Positions 1-5,367 of a stretch of 5,367 bases of DNA are shown in pieces. The stretch comes from Vicinamibacteria bacterium (GTDB taxonomy: Bacteria > Acidobacteriota > Vicinamibacteria > Vicinamibacterales > 2-12-FULL-66-21). Position numbers and translations under genes: made by a program. Where the stretch lies: contig JAICSD010000326.1 of assembly GCA_025937075.1 (NCBI GenBank), forward strand, positions 1 through 5,367, written 5' to 3'. How positions within the stretch are numbered: position 1 is the stretch's first letter; the number at the start of each line of letters is the position of its first letter. The notes under the pieces are model-generated. The model worked only from the letters and a program-made list of their open reading frames with translations. It was not told where the DNA came from and did not search any database.

Positions 1-1
1 C

Positions 2-1834
2 GGCAGGAGCGCGTTTCTCTGGCTGCTCGGCCGTATGCAGTCAGGCGTGACGCGGGAGCGCGCGGAAGCGGAATTGACGGCGCTGGTGAACGATTCGTCG
101 ATCGCGCCCGCCGGCGCACTCGCGCCTGAGGGCGCACGCGCGGCGAACGTCCGCACGCTCGCGCGGGTGGTCGGCTTGCAGGCGTACGGCACGGAGTCGG
201 TGCGCACGCTGCTGCTGATCCTGCTCGGGGCGGTGTCGTTCGTGCTCCTGATTGCCTGCGTCAACGTCGCGAACCTGCAGATGGCGCGCCTGAGCGCCCG
301 CCGCGGCGAGCTGTCCGTACGCATGGCCCTCGGCGCGGGACGCCGGCGGATCGTGGGTCAGCTGCTGACGGAAGCGGTCGTGTTGTCGCTGCTGGGCGCG
401 TCGCTCGGCGTGCTGCTCGCGCTGATCGCGATCAAGGTCACGCTGCCGCTCGTGCCGCAATTCGTGCTGCCACGCCTCGGCGGCATCGTGATCGACGCGC
501 GCGTCATGGCGTTCTGCCTTGGTTTGTCGCTCGTCTCGACGCTGCTGATCGGCCTCGTGCCGGCACTGAGGCTCGGCGGGGCCGGGTTTGGCGAAGGCCA
601 CGCGCTGCACGCCGGCGACGCGCGCACGACGGGCGACCGTCAGGGAGAGCGGCTGCGGACGCTGCTGGTCGCCGCGCAGATTGCGCTGACGCTCGTCCTC
701 CTGATCGGCGCGGGCCTGCTGATTCACAGCTTCGTGCGTCTCGTGTCGGTGTCGCCCGGCTTCGAATCGAGCGGGCGCGACGGCGTCGTGCAAGTCGTCA
801 AGGTGACGCTGCCTCCACGCCTCTACGCCGAGCCCGAGCGCATCCATGCGTTCGCGCGCGGCGTGCTCGATCGCATCCAGTACCTGCCGGGCGTGACGTC
901 CGCGAGCCTGATCAACTCGGTACCCTTCGGCATGATGTTCATCCAAGGCGACTTCGAGATCGAGGGCGAGCCGAAGCCGACGCTCCTTGTCGGCACGCCG
1001 AAGATCGACGCAGGCTATTTCAAGACCATGGGGATTCCGGTGCTGGCGGGACGCGATTTCACCGCACGCGACACGGCGGACGCGCCGAAAGTGGCGATCG
1101 TCAGCGAGCGCATCGTGCGCGAATACTTTCCGGGTGGTCCGGGCGCGGCGCTCGGCCGCCGCGTGCGGATGGAGTTCGGCCCCGACGAGTGGCTGACGGT
1201 GGTGGGCGTGGTCGCGGACGTGCGTCAGAGGGGACTCGATCGGGCAGTGCAGCCAATGATCTACGCGCCGTTCCAGCAGGAGCGCGGCGGATTCGTGCGG
1301 TTCGTATCGTTCGTCGCGCGCACGTCCACCCCCGGCAGCGTGCTCGAAGGCATGCGGGCGGAAATTCGACGCGCGGCGCCCGATCTGCCGATCCAGAGCA
1401 CGGCGACGAGGGACGAAGCGGTGGCGGCGTCGGTGGCGCAGCCGCGTTTCCGGACGTTGCTGGTGTTGCTGTTCGCGATGGCCGCGACGCTGATCGCGAC
1501 GTGCGGCATCTACGGATTGATGGCCTACGCGGTGACGCAGCGCCGCCGCGAGATCGGCGTGCGCATGGCGCTCGGCGCCGAACGCGGCGACGTGCTCCGC
1601 CTCGTACTGATCCGCGCGCTCCGAATCGTCGTCGCAGGGCTGATCGTCGGCCTCGCCGGGGCCGCCGGCGTGACTCGTGTGCTGCAGACGTTCCTGTTCG
1701 GGGTGACGCCGACCGATCCGATCGCGTTCACGATCGTCACGCTGCTGCTGATGGCGGTGGGACTGATGGCGGCCTGGCTGCCCGCGCGCCGCGCGACACG
1801 GATCGACCCGTGCGCCGCGCTGCGCGCGGAATAG
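2..1834 (+). CDS. ADOP-type ABC transporter permease (MacB/FtsX family), 5'-truncated
   Basis: This is an inner-membrane permease of the MacB/FtsX superfamily. The frame is open from base 2 (GRSAFLWLLGR before the first Met at 35), so that Met is internal and the true start lies outside the window. Numbering from that Met: membrane segments at about 59-80, 111-135, 157-178, 209-231, 474-499, 528-548 and 562-584. A large periplasmic MacB-type domain spans about 233-473. The two FtsX modules carry matching cytoplasmic motifs, GELSVRMALGA (91-101) and REIGVRMALGA (505-515); this duplication, with no fused ATPase, is the ADOP hallmark. The C-terminus RIDPCAALRAE fits the family ending. The visible 599 residues lack only the first membrane helix and part of the first periplasmic domain. 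No ATPase gene is visible, so its partner and substrate are unknown. Export or mechanotransmission is inferred from the family. The family call is secure. Confidence 0.93.
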   Translation, partial: GRSAFLWLLGRMQSGVTRERAEAELTALVNDSSIAPAGALAPEGARAANVRTLARVVGLQAYGTESVRTLLLILLGAVSFVLLIACVNVANLQMARLSARRGELSVRMALGAGRRRIVGQLLTEAVVLSLLGASLGVLLALIAIKVTLPLVPQFVLPRLGGIVIDARVMAFCLGLSLVSTLLIGLVPALRLGGAGFGEGHALHAGDARTTGDRQGERLRTLLVAAQIALTLVLLIGAGLLIHSFVRLVSVSPGFESSGRDGVVQVVKVTLPPRLYAEPERIHAFARGVLDRIQYLPGVTSASLINSVPFGMMFIQGDFEIEGEPKPTLLVGTPKIDAGYFKTMGIPVLAGRDFTARDTADAPKVAIVSERIVREYFPGGPGAALGRRVRMEFGPDEWLTVVGVVADVRQRGLDRAVQPMIYAPFQQERGGFVRFVSFVARTSTPGSVLEGMRAEIRRAAPDLPIQSTATRDEAVAASVAQPRFRTLLVLLFAMAATLIATCGIYGLMAYAVTQRRREIGVRMALGAERGDVLRLVLIRALRIVVAGLIVGLAGAAGVTRVLQTFLFGVTPTDPIAFTIVTLLLMAVGLMAAWLPARRATRIDPCAALRAE

Positions 1835-1866
1835 CCGTCAACGGAAGTGACCCAAGAAGAAAAAGC

Positions 1867-1905
1867 CCGGGATTGGATCCAATCGAAGCGCTGCGATTCG
1901 AGTAG
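1867..1905 (+). pseudogene. Relic of the 3' end of a second ADOP permease gene
   Basis: Thirty-two bases after the permease stop, another frame reads PGLDPIEALRFE followed by TAG. This matches the ADOP C-terminal pattern (DPxxALRxE then stop) and aligns in codon phase with the end of the intact gene, DPCAALRAE-TAG. No start codon or other domain lies in this frame; upstream it only shadows the intact permease. I read it as the last codons of a deleted tandem paralogue, or a remnant of the gene's former 3' end. Tandem ADOP genes are common in Acidobacteria (family knowledge). The stretch is short, so chance resemblance is possible. It also contains the perfect 14-bp palindrome GATTGGATCCAATC (1871-1884). 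Confidence 0.45.
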
Positions 1906-1912
1906 CGCGGGT

Positions 1913-1933
1913 TGGCGGAGAGGGTGGGATTCG
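1913..1933 (-). repeat. Exact 21-bp duplicate of the tRNA-Ser 3' end (att-like)
   Basis: These 21 bases are identical to 2030-2050, the 3' end of the tRNA-Ser gene. They cover the 3' half of the T-loop and T-stem, the acceptor 3' strand, the discriminator base and CCA. Identity stops exactly at the final A of CCA on one side and inside the T-loop on the other. The copy is in the same orientation, 117 bp downstream of the tRNA in its direction of transcription. The rest of the tRNA is absent, so it cannot be functional. A 3'-end fragment bounded like this is the usual trace left by tyrosine-recombinase integration at a tRNA, but no integrase is in the window. A partial tRNA duplication is the alternative. 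Confidence 0.7.
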
Positions 1934-1962
1934 TCCGCCTTCGCACTCCGTGCTACGGCGGG
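1934..1962. repeat. Imperfect inverted repeat (hairpin 1)
   Basis: The outer stem pairs TCCGCC (1934-1939) with GGCGGG (1957-1962), five Watson-Crick pairs plus one T-G wobble. A 3x3 internal loop follows, then the inner stem GCAC/GTGC around a TCC loop (1943-1953). It starts at the base after the 21-bp tRNA repeat. No T-run follows on either strand, so I do not call it an intrinsic terminator. It could be part of a dispersed palindromic repeat. Confidence 0.45.
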
Positions 1963-1973
1963 ATCTCATTGTG

Positions 1974-1994
1974 TCGGCGACGCCATCACGCCGA
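1974..1994. repeat. Inverted repeat (hairpin 2)
   Basis: A perfect 6-bp stem, TCGGCG (1974-1979) with CGCCGA (1989-1994), encloses a 9-base loop. It is the middle of three hairpins between the tRNA gene and its 3'-end copy. No T-run is nearby. Its function is unknown. Confidence 0.35.
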
Positions 1995-1996
1995 AG

Positions 1997-2019
1997 CGCG
2001 CGCTGAATTTACCCGCGCG
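1997..2019 (-). terminator. Hairpin just downstream of tRNA-Ser, possible transcript end or processing site
   Basis: CGCGCG (1997-2002) pairs with CGCGCG (2014-2019) around an 11-base AT-rich loop. It begins ten bases past the tRNA 3' end in the direction of tRNA transcription. The GC-rich stem is suitable for a transcript end, but the U-tract of a classical intrinsic terminator is missing, so this is only a candidate. Confidence 0.25.
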
Positions 2020-2029
2020 TGAAGGAGGA

Positions 2030-2118
2030 TGGCGGAGAGGGTGGGATTCGAACCCACGTGCCCTTTCGGACAAGACGCTTTCGAGGCGCCCCCGTTACGA
2101 CCACTTCGGTACCTCTCC
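2030..2118 (-). tRNA. tRNA-Ser (anticodon CGA)
   Basis: The minus strand folds into a complete class II tRNA of 89 bases including an encoded CCA (2030-2032). The acceptor stem pairs GGAGAGG with CCTCTCC and the discriminator base is G. The anticodon stem GGCGC/GCGTC holds the loop CTCGAAA, which places anticodon CGA at 2081-2083, reading the serine codon UCG. The long variable arm has a 5-bp stem closed by a GAAA loop, as expected for tRNA-Ser. The T-arm is GTGGG-TTCGAAT-CCCAC. It lies 110 bp downstream of the glycosidase gene on the same strand and probably has its own promoter. The 21 bases at its 3' end recur at 1913-1933. Confidence 0.97.
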
Positions 2119-2153
2119 GGCTCGATGGTCCACGATAACGGCGAGAATCTTTG

Positions 2154-2162
2154 ATTGTACCA
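2154..2162 (-). promoter_or_regulatory. Candidate extended -10 promoter for tRNA-Ser
   Basis: On the minus strand TGG-TACAAT gives a TGn extension followed by a hexamer matching TATAAT at five of six positions. A start about seven bases downstream, near 2147, would leave a leader of roughly 28 bases before the mature tRNA 5' end at 2118. No good -35 box stands 17 bases upstream, which is common for extended -10 promoters. It lies in the gap between the glycosidase stop and the tRNA, where a tRNA promoter would be expected. Confidence 0.45.
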
Positions 2163-2228
2163 TGGCGCCGGCGGGGATCACTGCGCTCGCCCGGCCGCAA
2201 GCCTCGGCCCAGGCGATCTCATCGGCGG

Positions 2229-3965
2229 TCAACGCCGCTCGGCCGCGATCACTACCAAGGACACGCCCTGGCGGGGCAGCGAAAAGGTGAGCTGCACCTG
2301 TCCCTTCGTTGCGTCGAGCCGCTGCGGCGCTGCGAGCTCCTCGAGCCGACCGGCCTTCTCGAGCTCCGTGTACTGAGCCGCGGTCAGCGTCTGCGGAGCG
2401 CCCATCCGCTTCCAGGCTTCGTACGCGTTGCTGTGATCCGCGTCGACCCTCCAATGGTGAACCGTGACCGCGCCGTCAGGCATGCCGTCCACAACGAGAT
2501 CGATGTCAGCCGCTGGCGCGGGCACATCGTCGTCATGGTAGTTCCAGACGAGAACCGCAACACTGCGATCGTCGCGCGAGGCGATCGCATCGACGTCGGG
2601 CTCCGCGCGGACGCCTGTGTCGCGCACGGCGTCGAGCGTCAGCGCCCCGGAGCTCTGCACCGGCACGAAATCCCCAGGCATCCGCCCCAGCATCCGGAAG
2701 ATGTTCAGGACCGGTTTGTCGATCCCGTTCGTGGCCAGGTCGCGAAAGCCGTCGAAGTAGGGCTGATCTTCGAACTCGAACGCCCATGTCACCGACCCGA
2801 GAAGGTTCACGTGGTGCAGCCGGGCGAGCTCGTACGTGCGCGCGATCTGCTCGGCGGCATAGCTGGAGTACATCGTTCCGTTGCGATACGCGTTGTGCGG
2901 ATAGGCGCGTGCCGGACACGCGGCGCAACCCTCTGGATCCGATTCGCCGATCACGATCGGCACGTCCTTCAGCCTGGGATACGACGCCACGATTGCGAAC
3001 CCATTGGCAATCGACGTGAGGTGAGTGCCGATCCCCATCCGCACGTGACCATCGTCGGTGATGCGTGGCGCGCCCTTCGCGTGGAAGCCGACGTAGTCGA
3101 GGGGCGATCCAGTGCTGCCCGTGGCGTAATTGCGTCCGTTCAGACAGTGATCGAGAAAGCGGCGAAGGAATCTGGCGGCACGAGCATCGGCGGGTCCCGT
3201 GCTGTGCGGCCCGCCAATCCGGGCTGTCGGCAGCGCTCGCTTCAAACCGTCAGCCGCGTAGTCATACAGCTTGAAGTACTCGTCAGGCGAACCCTGCCAG
3301 TAGCCGATGTCCGGTTCGTTCCAGACTTCCCACCACCAGCTCTCCACTTCCGCGCGGCCGTACTTGTCGACGCAGTGCCGGACCCACTCGTACACCAGAT
3401 CTCGCCACTTCTCGTAATTCGCCGGTGGATAGGCCCATCCTGTAAAGATGTTGCTGTACTGATTGCCTGGCGCCCAGTGGTGTCGATACGGCTGCGGCTT
3501 GCTCGACAGGGCCTCCGGCATGAAGCCGATTTCGACGAGCGGCTTCATACGGCGTTCGAGATAGGTATCCAGGATTCGATCCACGATCGTCCAGTCGTAG
3601 CGCGGCTTTCCTGCCGGGTCTTCGGTATATGCGTTCGTCGAGCCCCATTTGAGTGCGGGACTGCCGTCGCCCGTCGTCAGCAGGTTGTGGGTGCGCACGT
3701 ACACCGGGACTGGACTGAGTGCCGCCAGCTCCGACAGCAGCTTGCGCCCATCTTTCATGTAGGTGTAGTTCGGCTCGTCGTAGCCGAAGAACGCCCACAC
3801 CGGCTTCATCGGCTCTTGTGGCGCCGATGCGTCGACCCGAATCGTGACGCGTGCAGCGCGTCCAGAGCCGGCAGACTCCCTCTGGCCCGTCGGCTGCTGT
3901 GATTGGAGCGCCACGATGGTGCTGACGACGAGCACCGCCGCGAATGCGCGAGTCATTGTCGGCAT
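2229..3965 (-). CDS. Secreted GH39-family glycoside hydrolase (beta-xylosidase-like)
   Basis: A 578-residue exported enzyme predicted to hydrolyse glycosidic bonds with retention; xylosides are the classic GH39 substrates, but the substrate here is not proven. The N-terminus (MPTMTRAFAAVLVVSTIVAL) is a signal peptide. The TIM-barrel domain spans about 40-390 and has RTHN at 91-94, EVWNEPD at 213-219 with Glu217 as likely acid/base, GFHAKG at 293-298, and IVIGES with Glu341 as likely nucleophile. The C-terminal part, about 420-578, resembles the beta-sandwich of GH39 enzymes (SVAVLVWNYHD). The Met at 3965 has AGGA four bases upstream; the Met at 3956 is an alternative with spacing 13. The small secreted protein gene lies 90 bp upstream on the same strand. 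The GH39 call rests on overall pattern and catalytic motifs; another clan A glycosidase such as an iduronidase-like enzyme remains possible. Confidence 0.87.
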   Translation of the reverse strand: MPTMTRAFAAVLVVSTIVALQSQQPTGQRESAGSGRAARVTIRVDASAPQEPMKPVWAFFGYDEPNYTYMKDGRKLLSELAALSPVPVYVRTHNLLTTGDGSPALKWGSTNAYTEDPAGKPRYDWTIVDRILDTYLERRMKPLVEIGFMPEALSSKPQPYRHHWAPGNQYSNIFTGWAYPPANYEKWRDLVYEWVRHCVDKYGRAEVESWWWEVWNEPDIGYWQGSPDEYFKLYDYAADGLKRALPTARIGGPHSTGPADARAARFLRRFLDHCLNGRNYATGSTGSPLDYVGFHAKGAPRITDDGHVRMGIGTHLTSIANGFAIVASYPRLKDVPIVIGESDPEGCAACPARAYPHNAYRNGTMYSSYAAEQIARTYELARLHHVNLLGSVTWAFEFEDQPYFDGFRDLATNGIDKPVLNIFRMLGRMPGDFVPVQSSGALTLDAVRDTGVRAEPDVDAIASRDDRSVAVLVWNYHDDDVPAPAADIDLVVDGMPDGAVTVHHWRVDADHSNAYEAWKRMGAPQTLTAAQYTELEKAGRLEELAAPQRLDATKGQVQLTFSLPRQGVSLVVIAAERR

Positions 3966-4055
3966 CCGATCCTATCAATCATGGCTGGACGCCTGCCGCC
4001 ACGATCTGAACGCCGTTGATCGGTATCCTTCTGGTTCGTGCTGCTATCGCGGAGG

Positions 4056-4484
4056 CTACTTGTCTTTTTCTTTCTTCGTCGCCGTTCCCGTCATCACATA
4101 CGCGCCTCCGGCAAAATCAATCTGCGCGTTGACCTTGCCTTCCTCCGGCGTCAGCGAGACGACCGCGTCCACCGGGTTTCCTTCCCAGTTGAACGAATAA
4201 CCGAGCAGCAGCGTCTTGTCTGCCTTGGAGACGCTTGTGATCGGCTGCGTGGGAACGGCGTCCGACGAGATCTCCCCGACGACCTTGTCGTTGTCAACCT
4301 TCAACGAGAGGTTGAACGTCCCTGGGCCGTTGGGACCCTGCATCGACAACGTCCAATCGCCAATGAGCGGCGCGGCGTCGGCAGGTGTCGCCGGAGCAGG
4401 CGACGACGACTGGCTCCAGGCTGAAGACGCGGCAGGACCGAGGAGAGCGGCAAAGAGGATAGTTATGGCGAGTGCGCTACGCAT
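4056..4484 (-). CDS. Small secreted protein of unknown function
   Basis: A 142-residue protein of a family I cannot name. The frame continues upstream to 4661, but I choose the ATG at 4484. It has GAGG (4491-4494) six bases upstream and begins a clear signal peptide, MRSALAITILFAALLGPAAS, with cleavage likely near AWS-Q (about residue 24). The upstream extension looks like random arginine-rich translation. There is no lipobox cysteine, so it is probably periplasmic or released. The mature part starts with a low-complexity Ser/Pro/Ala linker (26-38). About 90 residues of alternating hydrophobic pattern follow (IGDWTLSM at 41-48, FNLSLKV at 57-63, VVGEISSDA at 68-76), suggesting a small beta-barrel or sandwich. 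It ends in a lysine-rich tail (KKEKDK). It may be co-transcribed with the GH39 gene 90 bp downstream. A lipocalin-like fold is only a guess. Confidence 0.82.
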   Translation of the reverse strand: MRSALAITILFAALLGPAASSAWSQSSSPAPATPADAAPLIGDWTLSMQGPNGPGTFNLSLKVDNDKVVGEISSDAVPTQPITSVSKADKTLLLGYSFNWEGNPVDAVVSLTPEEGKVNAQIDFAGGAYVMTGTATKKEKDK

Positions 4485-4524
4485 GGGAGACCTCTTTCGT
4501 GACGCAGACGTTGCGAGGACGAAG

Positions 4525-4530
4525 AGTATA
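4525..4530 (-). promoter_or_regulatory. Candidate -10 box for the small secreted protein gene
   Basis: TATACT on the minus strand matches TATAAT at five of six positions. It would place transcription start near 4518, about 34 bases before the ATG at 4484 and upstream of the GAGG ribosome binding site. No convincing -35 hexamer stands 16-18 bases upstream, so this is tentative. Confidence 0.3.
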
Positions 4531-4839
4531 TCGCGCGTCCTCAACGGGCCCGTCGCGGCACGACACGCGCGAGAAACTGCACCAGCCACTGTAACGTGTC
4601 TGCGGAAGATTGACGTGGAAGATGTTACGCATCGCGACGTTGTCGGCAAGCAGCGATGCATGAAACTGAATTTGGTCCCTGCGATGTGGGAGGCGCCCCG
4701 AGCGCGCGCTCAGGCGTTGATCGGGCGGAGAGGTAGTACTGCCGCGAGGCGCGGCGGTGGGGCACGTATTGTCCTGGCGAGCCCAGGACGGTAGCTGCGC
4801 GTCAGTCCTCCTTTGAGAGGCCGTATCACTCGAGTTCAG
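4531..4839. other. Intergenic stretch with no supported gene
   Basis: Between the candidate promoter and the haloperoxidase stop I find no coding frame with family-like content on either strand. The plus-strand frame through 4216-4794 is arginine- and alanine-rich, mostly antisense to the secreted protein gene, and has no recognisable motif. The region holds two GC-rich hairpins: CCGCG/CGCGG at 4742-4754 and the stronger one at 4771-4789, listed separately. Confidence 0.6.
4771..4789 (-). terminator. Strong hairpin downstream of the haloperoxidase gene
   Basis: GTCCTGG (4771-4777) pairs perfectly with CCAGGAC (4783-4789) around a 5-base loop. It lies 50 bases past the haloperoxidase stop in that gene's direction and is placed as a transcript-end structure would be. 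No U-tract follows on either strand, so it is not a classical intrinsic terminator. Confidence 0.3.
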
Positions 4840-5082
4840 CTACTTCCGGGATCGATTGTCTTTCGTCTGCATGAAATGTTCGTACACCCACTCGCCGATC
4901 TCAACCCCCGCGGCGAGCCCATCTTCGCTTGCGGATCTGAAGTGGATGCCTGCGTAGACGCGGCTGTCGGCAGCTTCAGCGGCAGCCGCAGAGAAACTCG
5001 GGAATTGCCGCATGACATGGGGCAGGAAATCTGACCCTACCGTGAATGCGATGTGGTCGGTCCCGTACAACCTGGCCAATAC
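4840..5082 (-). CDS. Vanadium-dependent haloperoxidase / PAP2-type protein, C-terminal fragment
   Basis: Eighty codons, from VLARLYGTD to a TAG stop at 4840, match the end of bacterial vanadium-dependent haloperoxidases, which share the PAP2 acid phosphatase fold and oxidise halides with peroxide. Visible markers are YGTDHIAFTVGSDFLP, then RQFPSFSAAAAEA, then the active-site segment SRVYAGIHFR with the Arg and His that contact vanadate, then EDGLAAGVEIGEWVYEHF. The frame runs on to an ATG at 5142, but those residues do not resemble the family, and the expected YPSGHS motif that should precede VLARLYGTD is absent. Homology stops at about 5083, where the porin sequence on the other strand begins. 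About 30 percent of codons (24 of 80) end in A or T, unlike the porin piece. The full protein should be several hundred residues long. Confidence 0.82.
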   Translation of the reverse strand, partial: VLARLYGTDHIAFTVGSDFLPHVMRQFPSFSAAAAEAADSRVYAGIHFRSASEDGLAAGVEIGEWVYEHFMQTKDNRSRK

Positions 5083-5367
5083 CGGCGTCTCGAACCCGAT
5101 CCCGTCCTCCTTCCTCGGCTGGTACGTGCAGGGCGCATACAAGCTGTGGGAACAGGGCGGCTACAAGCTGTCGCCGTTCGTGCGCTGGGAGCACTACGAC
5201 ATGGGCGCCAGCTACGCCGGCATCGCGCCGGGCTTCACCCCGGTGCCCACCGGCCCGGCCTCCGACGGCAAGCCCTGGCCGACGCCGCGCGACCACGTGT
5301 GGACGCTGGGCACCAATTTCTACCTGAACCCGAACGTGGTGCTCAAGGCCGACTACCAGCGCTTCAG
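5081..5367 (+). CDS. Outer-membrane porin fragment, phosphate-selective porin (OprO/OprP) type
   Basis: The plus-strand frame open to the window end reads like the C-terminal half of a 16-stranded phosphate-selective porin. Visible strand-like segments include SSFLGWYVQGAYKLW, LSPFVRWEHYDMG, then after a Gly/Pro-rich loop DHVWTLGTNFYLNPN and VVLKADYQRF, with the alternating aromatic and hydrophobic pattern of beta-barrel strands. Such porins carry phosphate or similar anions across the outer membrane (family knowledge); selectivity cannot be judged here. There is no start codon, ribosome binding site or signal peptide, because the gene is cut at about 5081, and it leaves the window at the right edge. 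Only 3 of 95 codons end in A or T, much more biased than the adjoining haloperoxidase. The piece looks proteobacterial, perhaps from a Rhodanobacter- or Xanthomonas-like source, which is inference only. Confidence 0.78.

Noticed and set aside
41..946. A 301-codon minus-strand open frame
   Set aside because: It is antisense to the permease and made almost entirely of Arg, His, Gln, Asp and Ala, typical of a GC-rich shadow frame.
1855..1905. Possible intrinsic terminator on the minus strand: palindrome GATTGGATCCAATC followed by a T-run (GGGCTTTTTCTTCTT)
   Set aside because: Six bases separate the palindrome from the T-run, the stem without a loop is only about five pairs, and the sequence is better explained as the ADOP relic. 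It might still end tRNA read-through.
1847..2290. A 147-codon plus-strand open frame containing GWRRGWDSS and GWRRGWDSNPR repeats
   Set aside because: It is antisense translation of tRNA-Ser and its 3'-end copy. The WDSNPR string is a familiar artefact of tRNA genes annotated as protein.
2151..3902. A 583-codon open frame on the plus strand
   Set aside because: It lies antisense to the GH39 gene, is rich in Arg/Val/His with no recognisable domain, and arises because high GC lowers stop frequency. The minus-strand protein has catalytic motifs and a signal peptide.
4485..4661. N-terminal extension of the small secreted protein to a Met at 4661
   Set aside because: The extension is arginine-rich with no domain, and would bury the signal peptide. 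The Met at 4484 has a well-placed GAGG ribosome binding site.
5083..5142. Extension of the haloperoxidase frame to a Met at 5142
   Set aside because: These 20 codons do not resemble the family and are antisense to convincing porin sequence; the open frame across the join is accidental.
5137..5171. Short direct repeat TACAAGCTGT within the porin fragment
   Set aside because: Both copies encode the in-frame residues YKL in a beta-strand pattern; this is ordinary coding redundancy.

Overview
The window is GC-rich and looks like a metagenomic or draft contig. Most of it (about 1-5080) suits an acidobacterium. The best taxonomic marker is the large orphan permease at the left edge, which belongs to the 'acidobacterial duplicated orphan permease' (ADOP) type of MacB/FtsX proteins. 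The secreted GH39-type glycosidase and the small secreted protein do not contradict this. I infer the assignment from family knowledge; there is no rRNA or other firm phylogenetic marker.

Layout, left to right. (1) 2-1834, plus strand: ADOP-type permease, missing its N-terminus at the window edge. (2) 1835-2029: intergenic, but not empty. It holds a 39-bp relic that reads like the C-terminus of a second ADOP gene (1867-1905), an exact 21-bp copy of the 3' end of the neighbouring tRNA (1913-1933), and three consecutive hairpins (1934-2019). (3) 2030-2118, minus strand: tRNA-Ser(CGA) with encoded CCA and a plausible extended -10 promoter just upstream. (4) 2229-3965, minus: secreted GH39-like glycoside hydrolase. 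(5) 4056-4484, minus: small secreted protein of unknown function with a good ribosome binding site. (6) 4485-4839: intergenic, with a candidate -10 box and one strong hairpin. (7) 4840 to about 5082, minus: C-terminal end of a vanadium-dependent haloperoxidase/PAP2-type protein. (8) about 5081-5367, plus: internal piece of an outer-membrane porin of the phosphate-selective (OprO/OprP) type with extreme GC3 codon use.

Genes 4 and 5 lie on the same strand 90 bp apart. Both products are exported, so they may be co-expressed, but nothing in the sequence ties them to a shared pathway. The permease lies on the opposite strand, facing them across the tRNA.

Two places deserve attention. At about 5080-5095 two unrelated genes meet back to back, both lacking their N-termini, and codon use changes abruptly; this is most likely a chimeric assembly join, less likely a recent rearrangement. 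At 1867-2050 a tRNA 3'-end duplication lies beside an ADOP relic, which resembles the scar of a tRNA-targeted integration or deletion. I found no CRISPR array, transposase, integrase or recognisable new multi-gene system.
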